Assembly (NCBI RefSeq): GCF_947251645.1
Contig: NZ_OX366364.1
Coordinates: 124,001 to 188,000 of the forward strand
Length of the DNA stretch: 64,000 nucleotides
Reading direction: 5' to 3'
DNA from: Wolbachia endosymbiont (group A) of Bibio marci
Lineage (GTDB): Bacteria; Pseudomonadota; Alphaproteobacteria; Rickettsiales; Anaplasmataceae
This document shows, piece after piece, positions 19,026 through 28,647 of the stretch (positions are counted from its first letter, which is position 1; the number at the start of each line of letters is the position of its first letter). The position numbers were made by a program, and so were the translations under genes. Under the pieces are notes generated by a model. It worked only from the letters and a program-made list of their open reading frames with translations, did not search any database and was not told where the DNA came from.

Positions 19026-20261
19026 ATGAATGAAGTGATAACATTTGGTTGTCGTCTAAATTTTTACGAGAGTGAGTTAATCAAAGAAGCATTAAAAAAA
19101 GCAAAGAGAGAAAATGTTGTTGTGGTGCACAGCTGTGCAGTGACAAACGAAGCAGAACGTCAAGTAAAGCAAAAAATACGTAAGATCTATAAAAATGACC
19201 CAAGTAAAGAAATTATCGTAGTTGGCTGTGCTGTTCAGTTGGATCCTGAATCGTATAGTGATATTCCTGGTGTAAGTAAAGTGCTCGGTAATCAAGATAA
19301 GCTAAAAGCTGAAAATTACTTACTAAATGATGATAAAATCTTAGTCAGTGATAACCAAGCAAACAAGTCAGAACCTGTTCTAATTAATGGATTTGAAGAT
19401 AAATCAAGGGCATTTATTGAAATTCAAAATGGTTGTAATCATAGCTGCACATTTTGCTCAATTACTGAGGCAAGAGGGAATAATCGATCTGTGCCAATAA
19501 ACAGTATTATAGAGCAAATCAGGATCTTTATAGAAAATGGATATCAAGAAGTAGTGTTTACAGGTGTTGATATTACTGACTTTGGTACAGATTTGTTGGG
19601 TAAGCCATCACTTGGTTCAATGATTAGGAGAGTTTTAAAAGATATACCAGAGTTGAAGAGACTAAGACTTTCCTCTATCGATGTTGCTGAAGTTGACGAC
19701 GAATTAATGGATTTAATAGCTAATGAGTCAAGACTTATGCCTCATTTACATTTGAGTCTACAATCTGGTAATAATTTAATACTAAAGAGAATGAAGCGTC
19801 GTCACAACAGAGAACAAGTGATAGAATTTTGTCATAAAATGAAGAGCTTGAGGCCTAATATAGCATTTGGCGCTGATATTATTGCTGGATTTCCAACAGA
19901 AACTGATGAAATGTTTCAGGATACAGTTGATTTACTGAGAAAAACAAATATAGTTTACCTACATGCTTTTCCATATTCAGAGCGGAAGAATACACCTGCT
20001 GCACGAATGCCACAAGTACCAGAGAATGTGCGTAAAGAACGAGTAAAAAATTTAAGAGAAATGAATAGAGAAATGATGAGTAGCTTTTATCAATCTTTGA
20101 TAGGCACTGAACAAAGTGTTCTGGTTGAGCAAAATCATATCGGTAGAACAGAAAATTTTGCATTAGTAAAGCTTGAATCAAAAGCTCAAGCCAAGAGTAT
20201 TGTGAAAGTTAATGTTAAAAGAGTGGAAAATAATTATCTAATCGGAAGTATCTTACCTTAA
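19026..20261 (+). CDS. mtaB: tRNA t6A37 methylthiotransferase MtaB
   Basis: A radical-SAM methylthiotransferase that converts t6A37 to ms2t6A37 in ANN-decoding tRNAs. It has 411 residues. The N-terminal UPF0004 domain carries the three auxiliary-cluster cysteines Cys9 (FGCRLN), Cys37 (HSCAVT) and Cys68 (VVGCAVQ). The radical-SAM cluster motif is NGCNHSCTFCSI with Cys137, Cys141 and Cys144. Later come VFTGVDITDFG, HLSLQSGNN and GADIIAGFPTET. A C-terminal TRAM-like stretch is short. The CRLN opening separates MtaB from MiaB. Confidence 0.88.
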   Translation: MNEVITFGCRLNFYESELIKEALKKAKRENVVVVHSCAVTNEAERQVKQKIRKIYKNDPSKEIIVVGCAVQLDPESYSDIPGVSKVLGNQDKLKAENYLLNDDKILVSDNQANKSEPVLINGFEDKSRAFIEIQNGCNHSCTFCSITEARGNNRSVPINSIIEQIRIFIENGYQEVVFTGVDITDFGTDLLGKPSLGSMIRRVLKDIPELKRLRLSSIDVAEVDDELMDLIANESRLMPHLHLSLQSGNNLILKRMKRRHNREQVIEFCHKMKSLRPNIAFGADIIAGFPTETDEMFQDTVDLLRKTNIVYLHAFPYSERKNTPAARMPQVPENVRKERVKNLREMNREMMSSFYQSLIGTEQSVLVEQNHIGRTENFALVKLESKAQAKSIVKVNVKRVENNYLIGSILP

Positions 20262-20307
20262 TTTTTTGTACATTAAAGAAATATATGATATAGTAGTTAT
20301 ACTATAA

Positions 20308-21297
20308 ATGATAATTATGGGTTCATTTGTGATAACTAAAATATCTATTGCTTTATTTTTAATTTTCATTCCATGTGTCTATTTTTTTATTACTTATATT
20401 AGTAATAGTACACACATTGAGCAAGTACAACCCTTAAAATTAGAAACAGACAATAATGAAAGTGTAATACGTTCTGAAGAGATTACTGAAAAAGAAATAC
20501 TAATAAATGATTTAAAATATCAAGAACTTGAAAGTAGTCCTATTGAACAACCTTCTATTCTCCAAGTAGCTAATCAGAAAAATATGTGGTCACTTATTGC
20601 AGATCAAGCTGATAATGAGCAGATTACAAAAGAAAAATCAAAAAAACTTGATTTTTATGTTAGCGCTAACGGTGGTAAGGTATACCATGATAATTCAGAA
20701 ACATTTGTAAAGGGTATAAAAGCAATAGGAGAAAGATTTATTAGTTTAATCAATGCAGATGATCCTAATAGTTCTTGGATAGAAAATGCAATATCAGGGT
20801 TAATAAAAAAGGGATTAGTAGATGAAATTGAGAGTATACGGCAGTTTAACGGTAAAATTAATTTCCAATGGCTTAACAGCATATCTTTAGGTTACTATGC
20901 TGGAGAAAATGGCCGAGTTGATTTTGAAACCATGTATTCTAGAGCCAATATTGAAGATAGTAATTCTCCTCCGGTATTTGATAAATCAGCAAGTGTATTT
21001 GCGTTTTTGTTAAACTTCTATTATAATCCCAGCATTCAGGGTACACAATTTGCTCCGTACATCGGTCTTGGTATAGGGCCAACAGTTTTTAGATTAAAAA
21101 GGATTAGTGGGTCACCCCAAAATTCAATGCCACTTAATCTTCCTTGCTTTGCTTATCAAATAAAACTTGGTGTTAATTATTCAATAATCCCAGAAGTCAA
21201 AACCTTTCTCGGCTATCGTTATTTTAGCATTCCGACACCTATTGCAGATGAAATATCTACTCACAATATTGAAATTGGTTTGATATTTAATTTTTAG
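20308..21297 (+). CDS. Outer-membrane beta-barrel protein, P44/Msp2 (surface antigen) family-like
   Basis: A 329-residue protein with an N-terminal hydrophobic segment (about 6-31) that could be a signal anchor. A polar linker of about 100 residues follows, then a C-terminal region with alternating beta-strand character: LGYYAGENGRVDFETMYS, FAPYIGLGIGPTVF, YQIKLGVNYSIIPEVKTFLG and a terminal IGLIFNF ending in Phe. The PYIGLGIG and ending patterns are shared with the anaplasmal P44/Msp2 family, to which wsp also belongs. A second in-frame ATG at 20317 is possible. It is probably a minor surface protein. Confidence 0.7.
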   Translation: MIIMGSFVITKISIALFLIFIPCVYFFITYISNSTHIEQVQPLKLETDNNESVIRSEEITEKEILINDLKYQELESSPIEQPSILQVANQKNMWSLIADQADNEQITKEKSKKLDFYVSANGGKVYHDNSETFVKGIKAIGERFISLINADDPNSSWIENAISGLIKKGLVDEIESIRQFNGKINFQWLNSISLGYYAGENGRVDFETMYSRANIEDSNSPPVFDKSASVFAFLLNFYYNPSIQGTQFAPYIGLGIGPTVFRLKRISGSPQNSMPLNLPCFAYQIKLGVNYSIIPEVKTFLGYRYFSIPTPIADEISTHNIEIGLIFNF

Positions 21298-21304
21298 TAA
21301 TGAT

Positions 21305-22810
21305 TTAATATATATATAAATTCTTATCTTTTCTATCTAACAAACCAAATGTTGGTACGATTGTTGCTTTTAAAAAAATGACAGTTTCTACTGTTCTAAT
21401 ATTATTCGCTAGCCTTTTTGACTTCTGATGTAATAAGCTTTGCTTATCTTCTCTATGTTCTATAAGCCCGCCGATTACCATAATTTCACCGCTCTTAATT
21501 TTTAACATAGAGTTCATTTCTCTGATTTCAACAATTGGAATGTCGCTATTTAATTTCATTTTACTCTGCTGTGCGACGTACTCTATATCTGGATCTTTAA
21601 CGTAGCCGTTAATTCTTGATAAAGTTGGATGTATATCCATGAATATTTCACTAGTATCAATGTTAATGCTTGGGTGGATTATTAGCACAACACCTATTGG
21701 GACGCTATTCATCTTGGTAATTAAGGTCTGATTAGAATCTCTAGTATCTTTTTGTATGTCGGAAGTAAAATAAATATGGTTTTTAGTAAATGAAATCATC
21801 GCTTGCTGATTATTTATAGCATGTACTCTGGGGCTTGAAATTACACTTGAAGTGCCAAATTTGTCTAAATTTCTTACTAAATCTCCTAGATCACTCGCAC
21901 CAAAGTTCATTACTAGGTTAATAATGGAGTTATCTTGACTTATTATAGACTGAGTTCCATCGCGTAAGTCATTTAAGTTTATACCAGAAAGATATTTGTC
22001 ATCTAACACAACTTCAACTATTTTTGCCTCTATCATTACTTGAGAAGACGCTAACTTCTTAACCTTATTAATATACTCTTCAACAGCTTTGTGAATATCC
22101 TTTCTAGCATTCAAAATAATAACACCAGCTTCTCTGTTGGATGAAAGGAATTCGCCATCATCCACCCCGTTAACATCCATTATTGCATTCAAACCTTTTT
22201 CTAATGAATTCCATAAGTCACTACTATATTGAGACTTCATAACATTATTATAGTCCCTATCAGCGTTATTTCCATCACTGTTGGTAATATTGTTACTAAT
22301 GACAAAACTGCTTTGAGCAGAGTGTTGAATATTGATGAAGTCTACGTAATAATTTTGTGCGTATGGCAAGTCCTGCTCAATTCTAATTACATCATTATTT
22401 GTTGAGTAACACAATTTGGCGCTGTTGGCTATACTCTGCATTACTTCGTTTATATTCTTATCTTTTAGCTTTAAAATAATATTACCTGATATTTTGGGAT
22501 CTATGTCCAAGTTAACGTCAGAAAGTTTTCCTATCTCAATCAGCAAATCCTTTACTGATACTTCTTCACTAACATTAATAGAAATAAGCTGATTACTGGT
22601 TGTAAGATCGGGAAACTCTACTGGTAAAGGTATAATTTCCGGTATTGCCGGTTCATTACTTTCCAAAGAGGTGTTATATTGTTGCAACGAATAATCGTGC
22701 TCACCTATATTATGATGATCTTCGTTGTCTATATTAGTAAGATGTTGCTTAGTAGGCAGGTGTGTGCAAGAAATAATGAAGAGGAGTATTAAGCATTTAA
22801 AAATAGCCAT
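21305..22810 (-). CDS. Secretin-type lipoprotein (GspD/PilQ-like)
   Basis: About 501 residues, an outer-membrane ring protein by family. From the ATG at 22810 the signal is MAIFKCLILLFIISC, with lipobox IISC at Cys15; a TTG five codons upstream is a weaker start. An N0/STN-like domain spans about 90-170 (VSVKDLLIEIGKLSDVNLDI, KNINEVMQSIAN). The secretin core contains SQVMIEAKIVEVVL, SVISSPRVHAINNQQAMI, PIGVVLIIHPSI and IKSGEIMVIGGLIE, which are characteristic. No inner-membrane platform, ATPase or pseudopilin gene is near it, so it is an orphan in this window. Confidence 0.82.
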   Translation of the reverse strand: MAIFKCLILLFIISCTHLPTKQHLTNIDNEDHHNIGEHDYSLQQYNTSLESNEPAIPEIIPLPVEFPDLTTSNQLISINVSEEVSVKDLLIEIGKLSDVNLDIDPKISGNIILKLKDKNINEVMQSIANSAKLCYSTNNDVIRIEQDLPYAQNYYVDFINIQHSAQSSFVISNNITNSDGNNADRDYNNVMKSQYSSDLWNSLEKGLNAIMDVNGVDDGEFLSSNREAGVIILNARKDIHKAVEEYINKVKKLASSQVMIEAKIVEVVLDDKYLSGINLNDLRDGTQSIISQDNSIINLVMNFGASDLGDLVRNLDKFGTSSVISSPRVHAINNQQAMISFTKNHIYFTSDIQKDTRDSNQTLITKMNSVPIGVVLIIHPSINIDTSEIFMDIHPTLSRINGYVKDPDIEYVAQQSKMKLNSDIPIVEIREMNSMLKIKSGEIMVIGGLIEHREDKQSLLHQKSKRLANNIRTVETVIFLKATIVPTFGLLDRKDKNLYIY

Positions 22811-22953
22811 TAGAACAGCATACAAAATCTATACTAATAGATTTCTATAAAAATATTAAAAATGTATTTAATTTCGTTCTCATCGAGCAGATAATTGTCA
22901 TATATTAGCTTGACCTGCACTGGCTATGTGTTTTTTGTACACTCCTCTTGTAC

Positions 22954-24318
22954 TTAAATGTAGACCAGCATAGCCTTAGTTTTTTTATATATTTTACTTC
23001 TTTCTCTGTATTTAATAATAGGCTTGAAAATAAATGGTAAGCCTATAATTGTTAAGCTTAGAGCTAGGGTTGAAAGTATACAACAGGCTTTGTGTTTACT
23101 ATGTAGCTCTTTCAGATAAAGCATCAAAAATCTACAAAATTTTTTGTAATTTTCTTCGATGTTTTTTTTGCTATGAGCCTTGCTAATGAACATATCTATT
23201 GCGGTATGACCGTTATTACACTTAATGTTAAGGTCTGCACCTTTTTCTGTTAACAGCTGAGCTATATCAAAATAATCCTTTTGAACAGCAAGATGTAGAG
23301 GTGCAAAACCTTGTTGCTCACAAATGTTCATATTGGCTCTAACTTCCAATAACATTTTCACAACTTTTGTATGGCCTTTTTTAACTGCTAGTAGCAAGGG
23401 AGTTCTGTTACATTTAGTAACAGCATTAATGTTTACCTTAAGCTTCAATAAGAGCTTAACTGTTTTAGTGTTACCATTATAGCTAGCTTTATGCAGCCTG
23501 GCGTTGCCATTAAAATCTTGATCATTTGCATCTATTCCTTTTGATACAAGAAATGTTACCATTTTTCTATTATTATGTTCAATAGCGCAATCTAATGCAT
23601 CAAAACCATGGTTATTTTTTGTGCAAATAAACTCTTTAGGTTTAATTTTATCGTTACTTGCTTGCTGTTTTTTTGCAATAAGCTTTACTATTTGCATTTT
23701 GTTGTTATACGCTGCTAGGAAAAGCGTAGTGTTATTTTCTGCATCTTTTGCTTCTATATTTGCACCTTTCTTTATCAGATATTCTATAATTTCTGCTCTG
23801 CTGTCATAATGTGCGGTGCATTGATAAATGGTTAAAAACAAAGGAGTACGAAAATTGTTATCTTCACATTCGAGATTTGCTCCGCTATCAATTAAAATTT
23901 GGACGCTTTTTTTAGAACCGTATAGTGAAGCTATATGAAGAGGAGTATAGCCCTCTTTGGCATCTTTTTCATTAACTTTTGCGCCTTTTGTTATCAAAAA
24001 ATCTATTAATTCCGTGTCATCTTGTAGTGCAGCAAGGTGCAGTGGAGTGAATCCATTTTTATCCTTGGAATTAATTGTCAGTTGATTAATAAAAAGTTTA
24101 GCAACTTTCTTGTGTCCATGCATAATGGCGTAATGCAGAGGGTTTCTATTTTCATTGTCTACGACATTGAAATCAGCTTCGTGCTCTAGTAATGACTTTA
24201 CTCCAACTAAATCACCTTCTTTTGTGAACTTGTGCAAGAGAGTGATTCCACTTGCATCTTTTGAGTTAATATCAAATCCATTTTCTACTAATTGGTTTAT
24301 ATCTTCCTCACGCGCCAT
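22954..24318 (-). CDS. Ankyrin-repeat protein with C-terminal membrane segment
   Basis: A 454-residue protein built of about ten ankyrin repeats (residues of about 15-375). Clear examples are GFTPLHLAALQDDTELIDFL, GYTPLHIASLYGSKKSVQIL, NRTPLLLAVKKGHTKVVKML and GFAPLHLAVQKDYFDIAQLL, each followed by the GAnxN turn. Near 418-437 a single hydrophobic segment (LSTLALSLTIIGLPFIF) precedes a basic tail. Ankyrin proteins are abundant in Wolbachia and some are secreted effectors; no secretion signal is evident here. It stands alone, with spacers on both sides. Confidence 0.9.
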   Translation of the reverse strand: MAREEDINQLVENGFDINSKDASGITLLHKFTKEGDLVGVKSLLEHEADFNVVDNENRNPLHYAIMHGHKKVAKLFINQLTINSKDKNGFTPLHLAALQDDTELIDFLITKGAKVNEKDAKEGYTPLHIASLYGSKKSVQILIDSGANLECEDNNFRTPLFLTIYQCTAHYDSRAEIIEYLIKKGANIEAKDAENNTTLFLAAYNNKMQIVKLIAKKQQASNDKIKPKEFICTKNNHGFDALDCAIEHNNRKMVTFLVSKGIDANDQDFNGNARLHKASYNGNTKTVKLLLKLKVNINAVTKCNRTPLLLAVKKGHTKVVKMLLEVRANMNICEQQGFAPLHLAVQKDYFDIAQLLTEKGADLNIKCNNGHTAIDMFISKAHSKKNIEENYKKFCRFLMLYLKELHSKHKACCILSTLALSLTIIGLPFIFKPIIKYRERSKIYKKTKAMLVYI

Positions 24319-24417
24319 ATTACTTCAATCTCTAATCAAACCTTTTACGTTTCAATAATACTTCTACTTAATTAAGTTTAAATGAATCTGTGAGAAATGG
24401 CTAGGATACTATGCATT

Positions 24418-24890
24418 CTTGCATAACAAACTTTTGGCAGCGCGTTGAGAAACGAAAAACTTACTTGACACCCTTCGCCAGCCCCCTTATTATGAAACTG
24501 AAGGTATTCAGTTATCTTCATCTGTGCAGATTAAACAGCAAAAAAACAACGTACTTGGCGTCTTATTTTTAATTTTTCGCACTATGTGCACCTTATGTCT
24601 TCACAATATTTCTGGGTTTTTACCCATATAAGCTGAAACGCGCTTATAAGTCGTTTAAGACAGTATAGTACGCCAATTTGAAGGATTAGAGAGTGAACAC
24701 TAATTACCACGGGATTTCTTTGCCTTTTTTTCTGCTTAGTAAATTTCTTAAACATTTAAGCTAAGGTGAGTTGCATTTAAAAGCAGCTAAATTGCAGTGT
24801 TTAAGACTTAAAAAACGCCAATACTGAAAATAGATAGTAATCGGGGCTTCTTTTGCCTTTTTTTCGTTTGGTAAATTTCTTAATGTTTAT
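24418..24890 (+). repeat. 0.5-kb dispersed repeat, copy 1
   Basis: This spacer has no coding frame of note. It begins with CTTGCATAACAAACTTTTGG and AACGAAAAACTTACTTGACA. It contains two internal direct copies, about 130 bases apart, of a block reading TTCTTTGCCTTTTTTTCTGC and then TAGTAAATTTCTTAA (about 24716-24750 and 24845-24885). The inverse of the same arrangement lies at about 59975-60446. The block is preceded by GCGCTTATAAGTCG and ACGCCAAT in both copies. Its function is unknown; it looks like a tandem dimer of an untranslated unit. Confidence 0.75.
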
Positions 24891-24902
24891 GGCTAAACGA
24901 CA

Positions 24903-25495
24903 ACCGTCATTCCCCTACGTGTTAGCGGCTGAGATACCGCGAATGAATCGCGGTATGACGGTTCGCGGCGGGATGACGATAAAGCCTCGTCACCCCGCTA
25001 TGTGTTAGCGGGATCTAGAGATACCGCGGCGGTATGACGGTTCGCGGTGGCATGACGATAAAGCCTCGTCACCCCGCTACGTGTTAGCGCCGTGGCGGTA
25101 TGACGGTTCGTGGTGGCATGACGATAACTTCGTCATCCCGCTGCTTGTTAGCGGGATCTATGCTAAGAGATACCGTGAATAAATCACGGTATGACGGTTT
25201 GTGGTGGAATGGCGATAAGCTCGTCATCCCGCTACGTGTTAGCGGCTAAGAGATACCGCGGCGGTATGACGTAGAAGCTATACTTTTATACTCACCAACT
25301 CAGCTGGATCCAAGTAGTCAAAGCACTGGAATGACAATGTGGAGTGTCTGCTTCTGTCATCCTATGATAGCTAAAAAGACCTAGATTCCAGCGTCACGCG
25401 CTGGAATGACATTGTAGGGTGTTATCCGAGTCCTTTTTTCCGTCATCCGAGGACCGTATGACGTCATCCAAGTAGCGTGACTACTTGCTGGATTA
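24903..25495. repeat. Dense cluster of palindromic repeats
   Basis: Roughly 600 bases without a gene, made almost entirely of type A stem-loop units (GCTACGTGTTAGCGG, ATACCGCGAATGAATCGCGG and the variant ATACCGCGGCGGTATGACG). At least five occur in succession between 24906 and 25273. Type B units follow (GATTCCAGCGTCACGCGCTGG, TCCAAGTAGC). Slightly different units alternate, which suggests repeated local duplication. The cluster ends at the stop codon of the collagen-like gene. Confidence 0.85.
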
Positions 25496-27304
25496 CCAAT
25501 CCGCAGAAATTGGGGCATTTGGATCACTTGGAATATCAAAGATTTGTGTTTGTGATATTTCCTTTTGCACAAAATTTTTAACCTGTTCCTCTGTTACACC
25601 AATTGCAAAATTTGGGTGAGCAATTACTTCAGCAGCTGATGGACTTGTTCCATTTGCTCCTTGCTCCCCTTTCTCTCCTTGTGGGCCTTGAGCTCCATCT
25701 TTACCATCTTTACCATTTGCTCCTTGCTCCCCTTTCTCTCCTTTTAGCCCTTTACCTTCTAAGAATACCTTTGCTGTTTGGTTATTTTTACCATCATACT
25801 TTGCTTCGTCTGAGCTACCAAGAAATTCTCCTAATTTTTCCACTAGAACTGATTTTTTATTGTTATCTTGTGCAGCAAGTATTGCATCTGCTAAAGCTTT
25901 TCCTTTATCTGCTTGAGTTGCAATATTGGAACCATCAGTTTTAACAAATGCAGTATCTGCAGCTGTTTTAGTATAGACTTCATCACCTTTAGCAGCTTTA
26001 ATATATACCTTGTTTGTAAAATCAGGAGAAGCAGTTAAAGCATCCACAACAGGCTGTTTTACTACTTCTGTTTTTAGCGTATCTGTAAGTCCTAAAATTT
26101 TAACAAATGCATCATCCATACCTTTTTTGGTATAGATACCTTTATCATCATCACCTTTTGCTAATTCTGGTATTAAAGCATCCACAACAGGCTGTTTTAC
26201 TACTTCTGTTTTTAGCGTATCTGTAAGTCCTAAAGTTTTAACAAATGCATCATCCACACCTTTTTTGGTATAGATACCTTTATCATCATCACCTTTTGCT
26301 AATTCTGGTATTAAAGCATCCACAACAGCTTTTTCTGCAACTTTTGCTGAAAGTTCTGAAGTTTTAACAACTTTGTCTGTAAGCTTGTCTAAAATAACAG
26401 TAACTTTAGCATCATCTAAATTGGTACCATCAATATTAGCTTTATTATCTAGGTCAGTTTTCTTAGCAAAAGTAGCACCTATTTTGGTTTCAGAGATTTT
26501 GTCATTGCCATCTTTTGCATCGAATATAGCTTCTACAACATCTTTCGCTGCAGCTTTTGTTTTAAGCTCTGTAGCTTTAACAAATGCAGTATCTGCAGCA
26601 GTTTTAGTATAAACTTCATCGGCTGGAGCAGCTTTAATATATACCTTATTTGTAAAATCAGAAGAAGCAGTTACAGCATCCACAACAGCTTTTTTTGCAA
26701 CTTTTGTTGCAAGATCTGCAGTTTTAACAAATGCAGTATCTGCAGCAGTTTTAGTGTATACTTTACCGGTAAAATCAGAAGAAGCAGTTATAGCATCCAC
26801 AACAGCTTTTTTTGCAACTTTTGTTCCAAGATCTGCAGTTTTAACAAATGTAGTATCTGCATCATTTTTAGTGTATACTTTATCGGTAAAATCAGAGGAA
26901 GCAGTTATAGCATCCACGACATCTTTCGCTGCAGCTTTTGCTGTAAGCTCTGTAGCTTTAACAAATGCAGTATCTGCAGCAGTTTTACTGTATACTTTAC
27001 CGGTAAAATCAGAAGAAGCAGTTATAGCATCCACAACAGCTTTTTTTGCAACTTTTGTTGCAAGATCTGCAGTTTTAACAAACGCAGTATCTGCAGCAGT
27101 TTTAGTGTATACTTTATCGGTAAAATCATGAGAAGCAGTTATAGCATCCACAACAGGCTTTTGTGCTACTTCTTCTGCAAGAACTGATTTACCAACATTA
27201 CTACCATCTATAGTAAGTAATTTTCCTAAAGCTGTTGCTAAACCATTTACTGTATGACTTACTTTAGCACTACCGTGTTGGTTTGTATTCCAATTTAAGA
27301 TCAT
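25493..27304 (-). CDS. Repetitive collagen-like protein, probably the frameshifted 3' part of a longer gene
   Basis: A 603-residue frame. Residues of about 45-400 consist of some nine degenerate repeats; the best are 39 residues long and contain AVVDAITASSDFTGKVY and TKTAADTAFVKTADL. Residues of about 535-572 form a collagen-like run of some twelve Gly-X-Y triplets (GEKGEQGANGKDGKDGAQG). There is no signal peptide. The ATG at 27304 lies inside another frame (27270-27428) with a good ribosome-binding site, so the true start is probably there and a one-base shift separates the two. Tail-fibre-like or surface roles are possible; no function can be assigned. It ends in the palindrome cluster. Confidence 0.7.
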   Translation of the reverse strand: MILNWNTNQHGSAKVSHTVNGLATALGKLLTIDGSNVGKSVLAEEVAQKPVVDAITASHDFTDKVYTKTAADTAFVKTADLATKVAKKAVVDAITASSDFTGKVYSKTAADTAFVKATELTAKAAAKDVVDAITASSDFTDKVYTKNDADTTFVKTADLGTKVAKKAVVDAITASSDFTGKVYTKTAADTAFVKTADLATKVAKKAVVDAVTASSDFTNKVYIKAAPADEVYTKTAADTAFVKATELKTKAAAKDVVEAIFDAKDGNDKISETKIGATFAKKTDLDNKANIDGTNLDDAKVTVILDKLTDKVVKTSELSAKVAEKAVVDALIPELAKGDDDKGIYTKKGVDDAFVKTLGLTDTLKTEVVKQPVVDALIPELAKGDDDKGIYTKKGMDDAFVKILGLTDTLKTEVVKQPVVDALTASPDFTNKVYIKAAKGDEVYTKTAADTAFVKTDGSNIATQADKGKALADAILAAQDNNKKSVLVEKLGEFLGSSDEAKYDGKNNQTAKVFLEGKGLKGEKGEQGANGKDGKDGAQGPQGEKGEQGANGTSPSAAEVIAHPNFAIGVTEEQVKNFVQKEISQTQIFDIPSDPNAPISADW

Positions 27305-27428
27305 TTGTGGTTATATCCAAAGTATATTTATTACCCGCCTTATCTTCCAAAGCTATAAGTTTAACTTCACTCAAAGCTGTTGCATCAGTTGTTTTATCTT
27401 GTTTTTTAAAACTTAAACCAGCCACCAT
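27270..27428 (-). pseudogene. 5' part of the collagen-like repeat gene, separated by a frameshift
   Basis: A short frame starting at the ATG at 27428, preceded by GGAG with eight-base spacing. It reads MVAGLSFKKQDKTTDATALS and continues through DKAGNKYTLDITTNDLKLEY to a stop at 27270. It overlaps the start of the 603-residue frame. Joining the two near 27275-27285 (…EYKPT to HGSAKVSH…) gives one continuous protein of about 645 residues. A single-base indel is the simplest reading. A further upstream ATG at 27467 lacks a ribosome-binding site. Confidence 0.6.
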
Positions 27429-27544
27429 ATCACACTCTCCGTTAATTATAAAAACCATAGCATGCATGAAAAAAGTATAATTTTCGTTAATGCTAGATTT
27501 TACATAAGATTTCCTTGAAGCTTGTTGTTTCAGAATTCTTCTCT

Positions 27545-27650
27545 TGTCATTCCAGTGTCAGCTACTTGGATGACAGCTAGCCTGACAACCGTCATCCCGC
27601 TACTTGTTAGCGGCTAAGAGATACCGCGAATGAATCGCGGTATGACGTAA
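27545..27650. repeat. Type B and type A palindromic repeats
   Basis: The spacer between the collagen-like gene and the metallopeptidase remnant contains TCATTCCAGTGTCAGCTACT (type B) followed by a type A pair, CCGCTACTTGTTAGCGG and TACCGCGAATGAATCGCGGTA. No gene is present. Confidence 0.85.
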
Positions 27651-27666
27651 GAAAACCTTTCTTGGG

Positions 27667-28641
27667 TTAGCTATAGATGTAGGCCGAGTTGTGGTCGTGA
27701 TAAATGTGGTCGCTTGTGTAATCAAACATTTTCACAAAGCCATTCTCTAGATAAAGATTATATTCGTGATGTTGATCTGATAATACAATATTATCTTGCT
27801 CCCCTAAATTGAAATGACTTGAATCTGACAGCAATTCGTAATTTGGATTATCTATTTTACTAATGCTGCTTATTACTTTGCCATTACCACTTGATATAGC
27901 TAAACTATAACTATCACCATCCTTCATTATCTTGATGGACACCTTATCTTCAGGTAACACTATAAGCTTTTTCGTATCACTATCGTGGATTACGAATTTG
28001 CCTTTTTCAAAATAGTATTTGTCTTCCGGCAAAGCACCAACCTTGTATTCTGATGTGTGCAGTTTGTTCCAAAAATCTAACACAGATTGCTTTTCTGTTC
28101 CTTCCGCTCTATCATACAAGGCTTTCACATCATTATAATCTATGGTTACATTTGCCTTGTGCTTCCCTTCTGAGTCCTGCTCGCGACTCTTTTTTATTTT
28201 GAGAATTGTGTCTTTTAATACTACCTGTTCTTGCTCTTTCTCCTCCACTGAAGCTGTTCTTTTCGTTCTTGTTAAACTTTGTGATGGAATTGGCTGATCA
28301 GACTGCATTTCACTATTGTCGTTTGATACAGTTTTCTCTTCAGCAACTTGTGCAACAACATTAGTAGTACTATGAACTTCTGTCTTAGTTTCACTTACCT
28401 GCCCTTTTGGACTTTCAGTTTGTTTCTCTTTTGTGAATATTCTCTGATAGTCCGTGTAGCCTCTATTAGTATCACCGATATCGCCATCACCTTGATCGAA
28501 AGTTATTTTTTTACTTCCATTTTCCATGCTCTCAATTTCAACTTGAGGAGAAACAGATGCTAGGAAATCGTTATAACTGTAGTTGTAGTCAGCAGAAAAG
28601 AATATTTTCCCTTTGAAATTATGGAAGTTATTAGATAACAT
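27667..28641 (-). pseudogene. C-terminal fragment of the M9-like metallopeptidase gene
   Basis: A 324-residue frame in the same reading frame as the 701-residue frame upstream, separated only by one TAA at 28648-28650 and two codons before its ATG. It is hydrophilic, with a Ser/Thr/Glu-rich linker (about 60-145), and then a module with YYFEKGKFVIHDSDTKKLIV and KVSIKIMKDGDSYSLAI. This resembles FYITEKGDLFIHDHG and THLKLVEKDGAYKLA in the 701-residue frame, so the modules are internal repeats of one protein. It could be expressed separately, but a nonsense mutation in one long gene is the simpler view. Confidence 0.65.
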
Positions 28642-28647
28642 TCCAAT

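Noticed and set aside
24903..25495. Possible CRISPR array (regularly repeated short sequences)
   Set aside because: Units are palindromic, differ from each other, lack unique spacers of constant length, and no cas gene is present.
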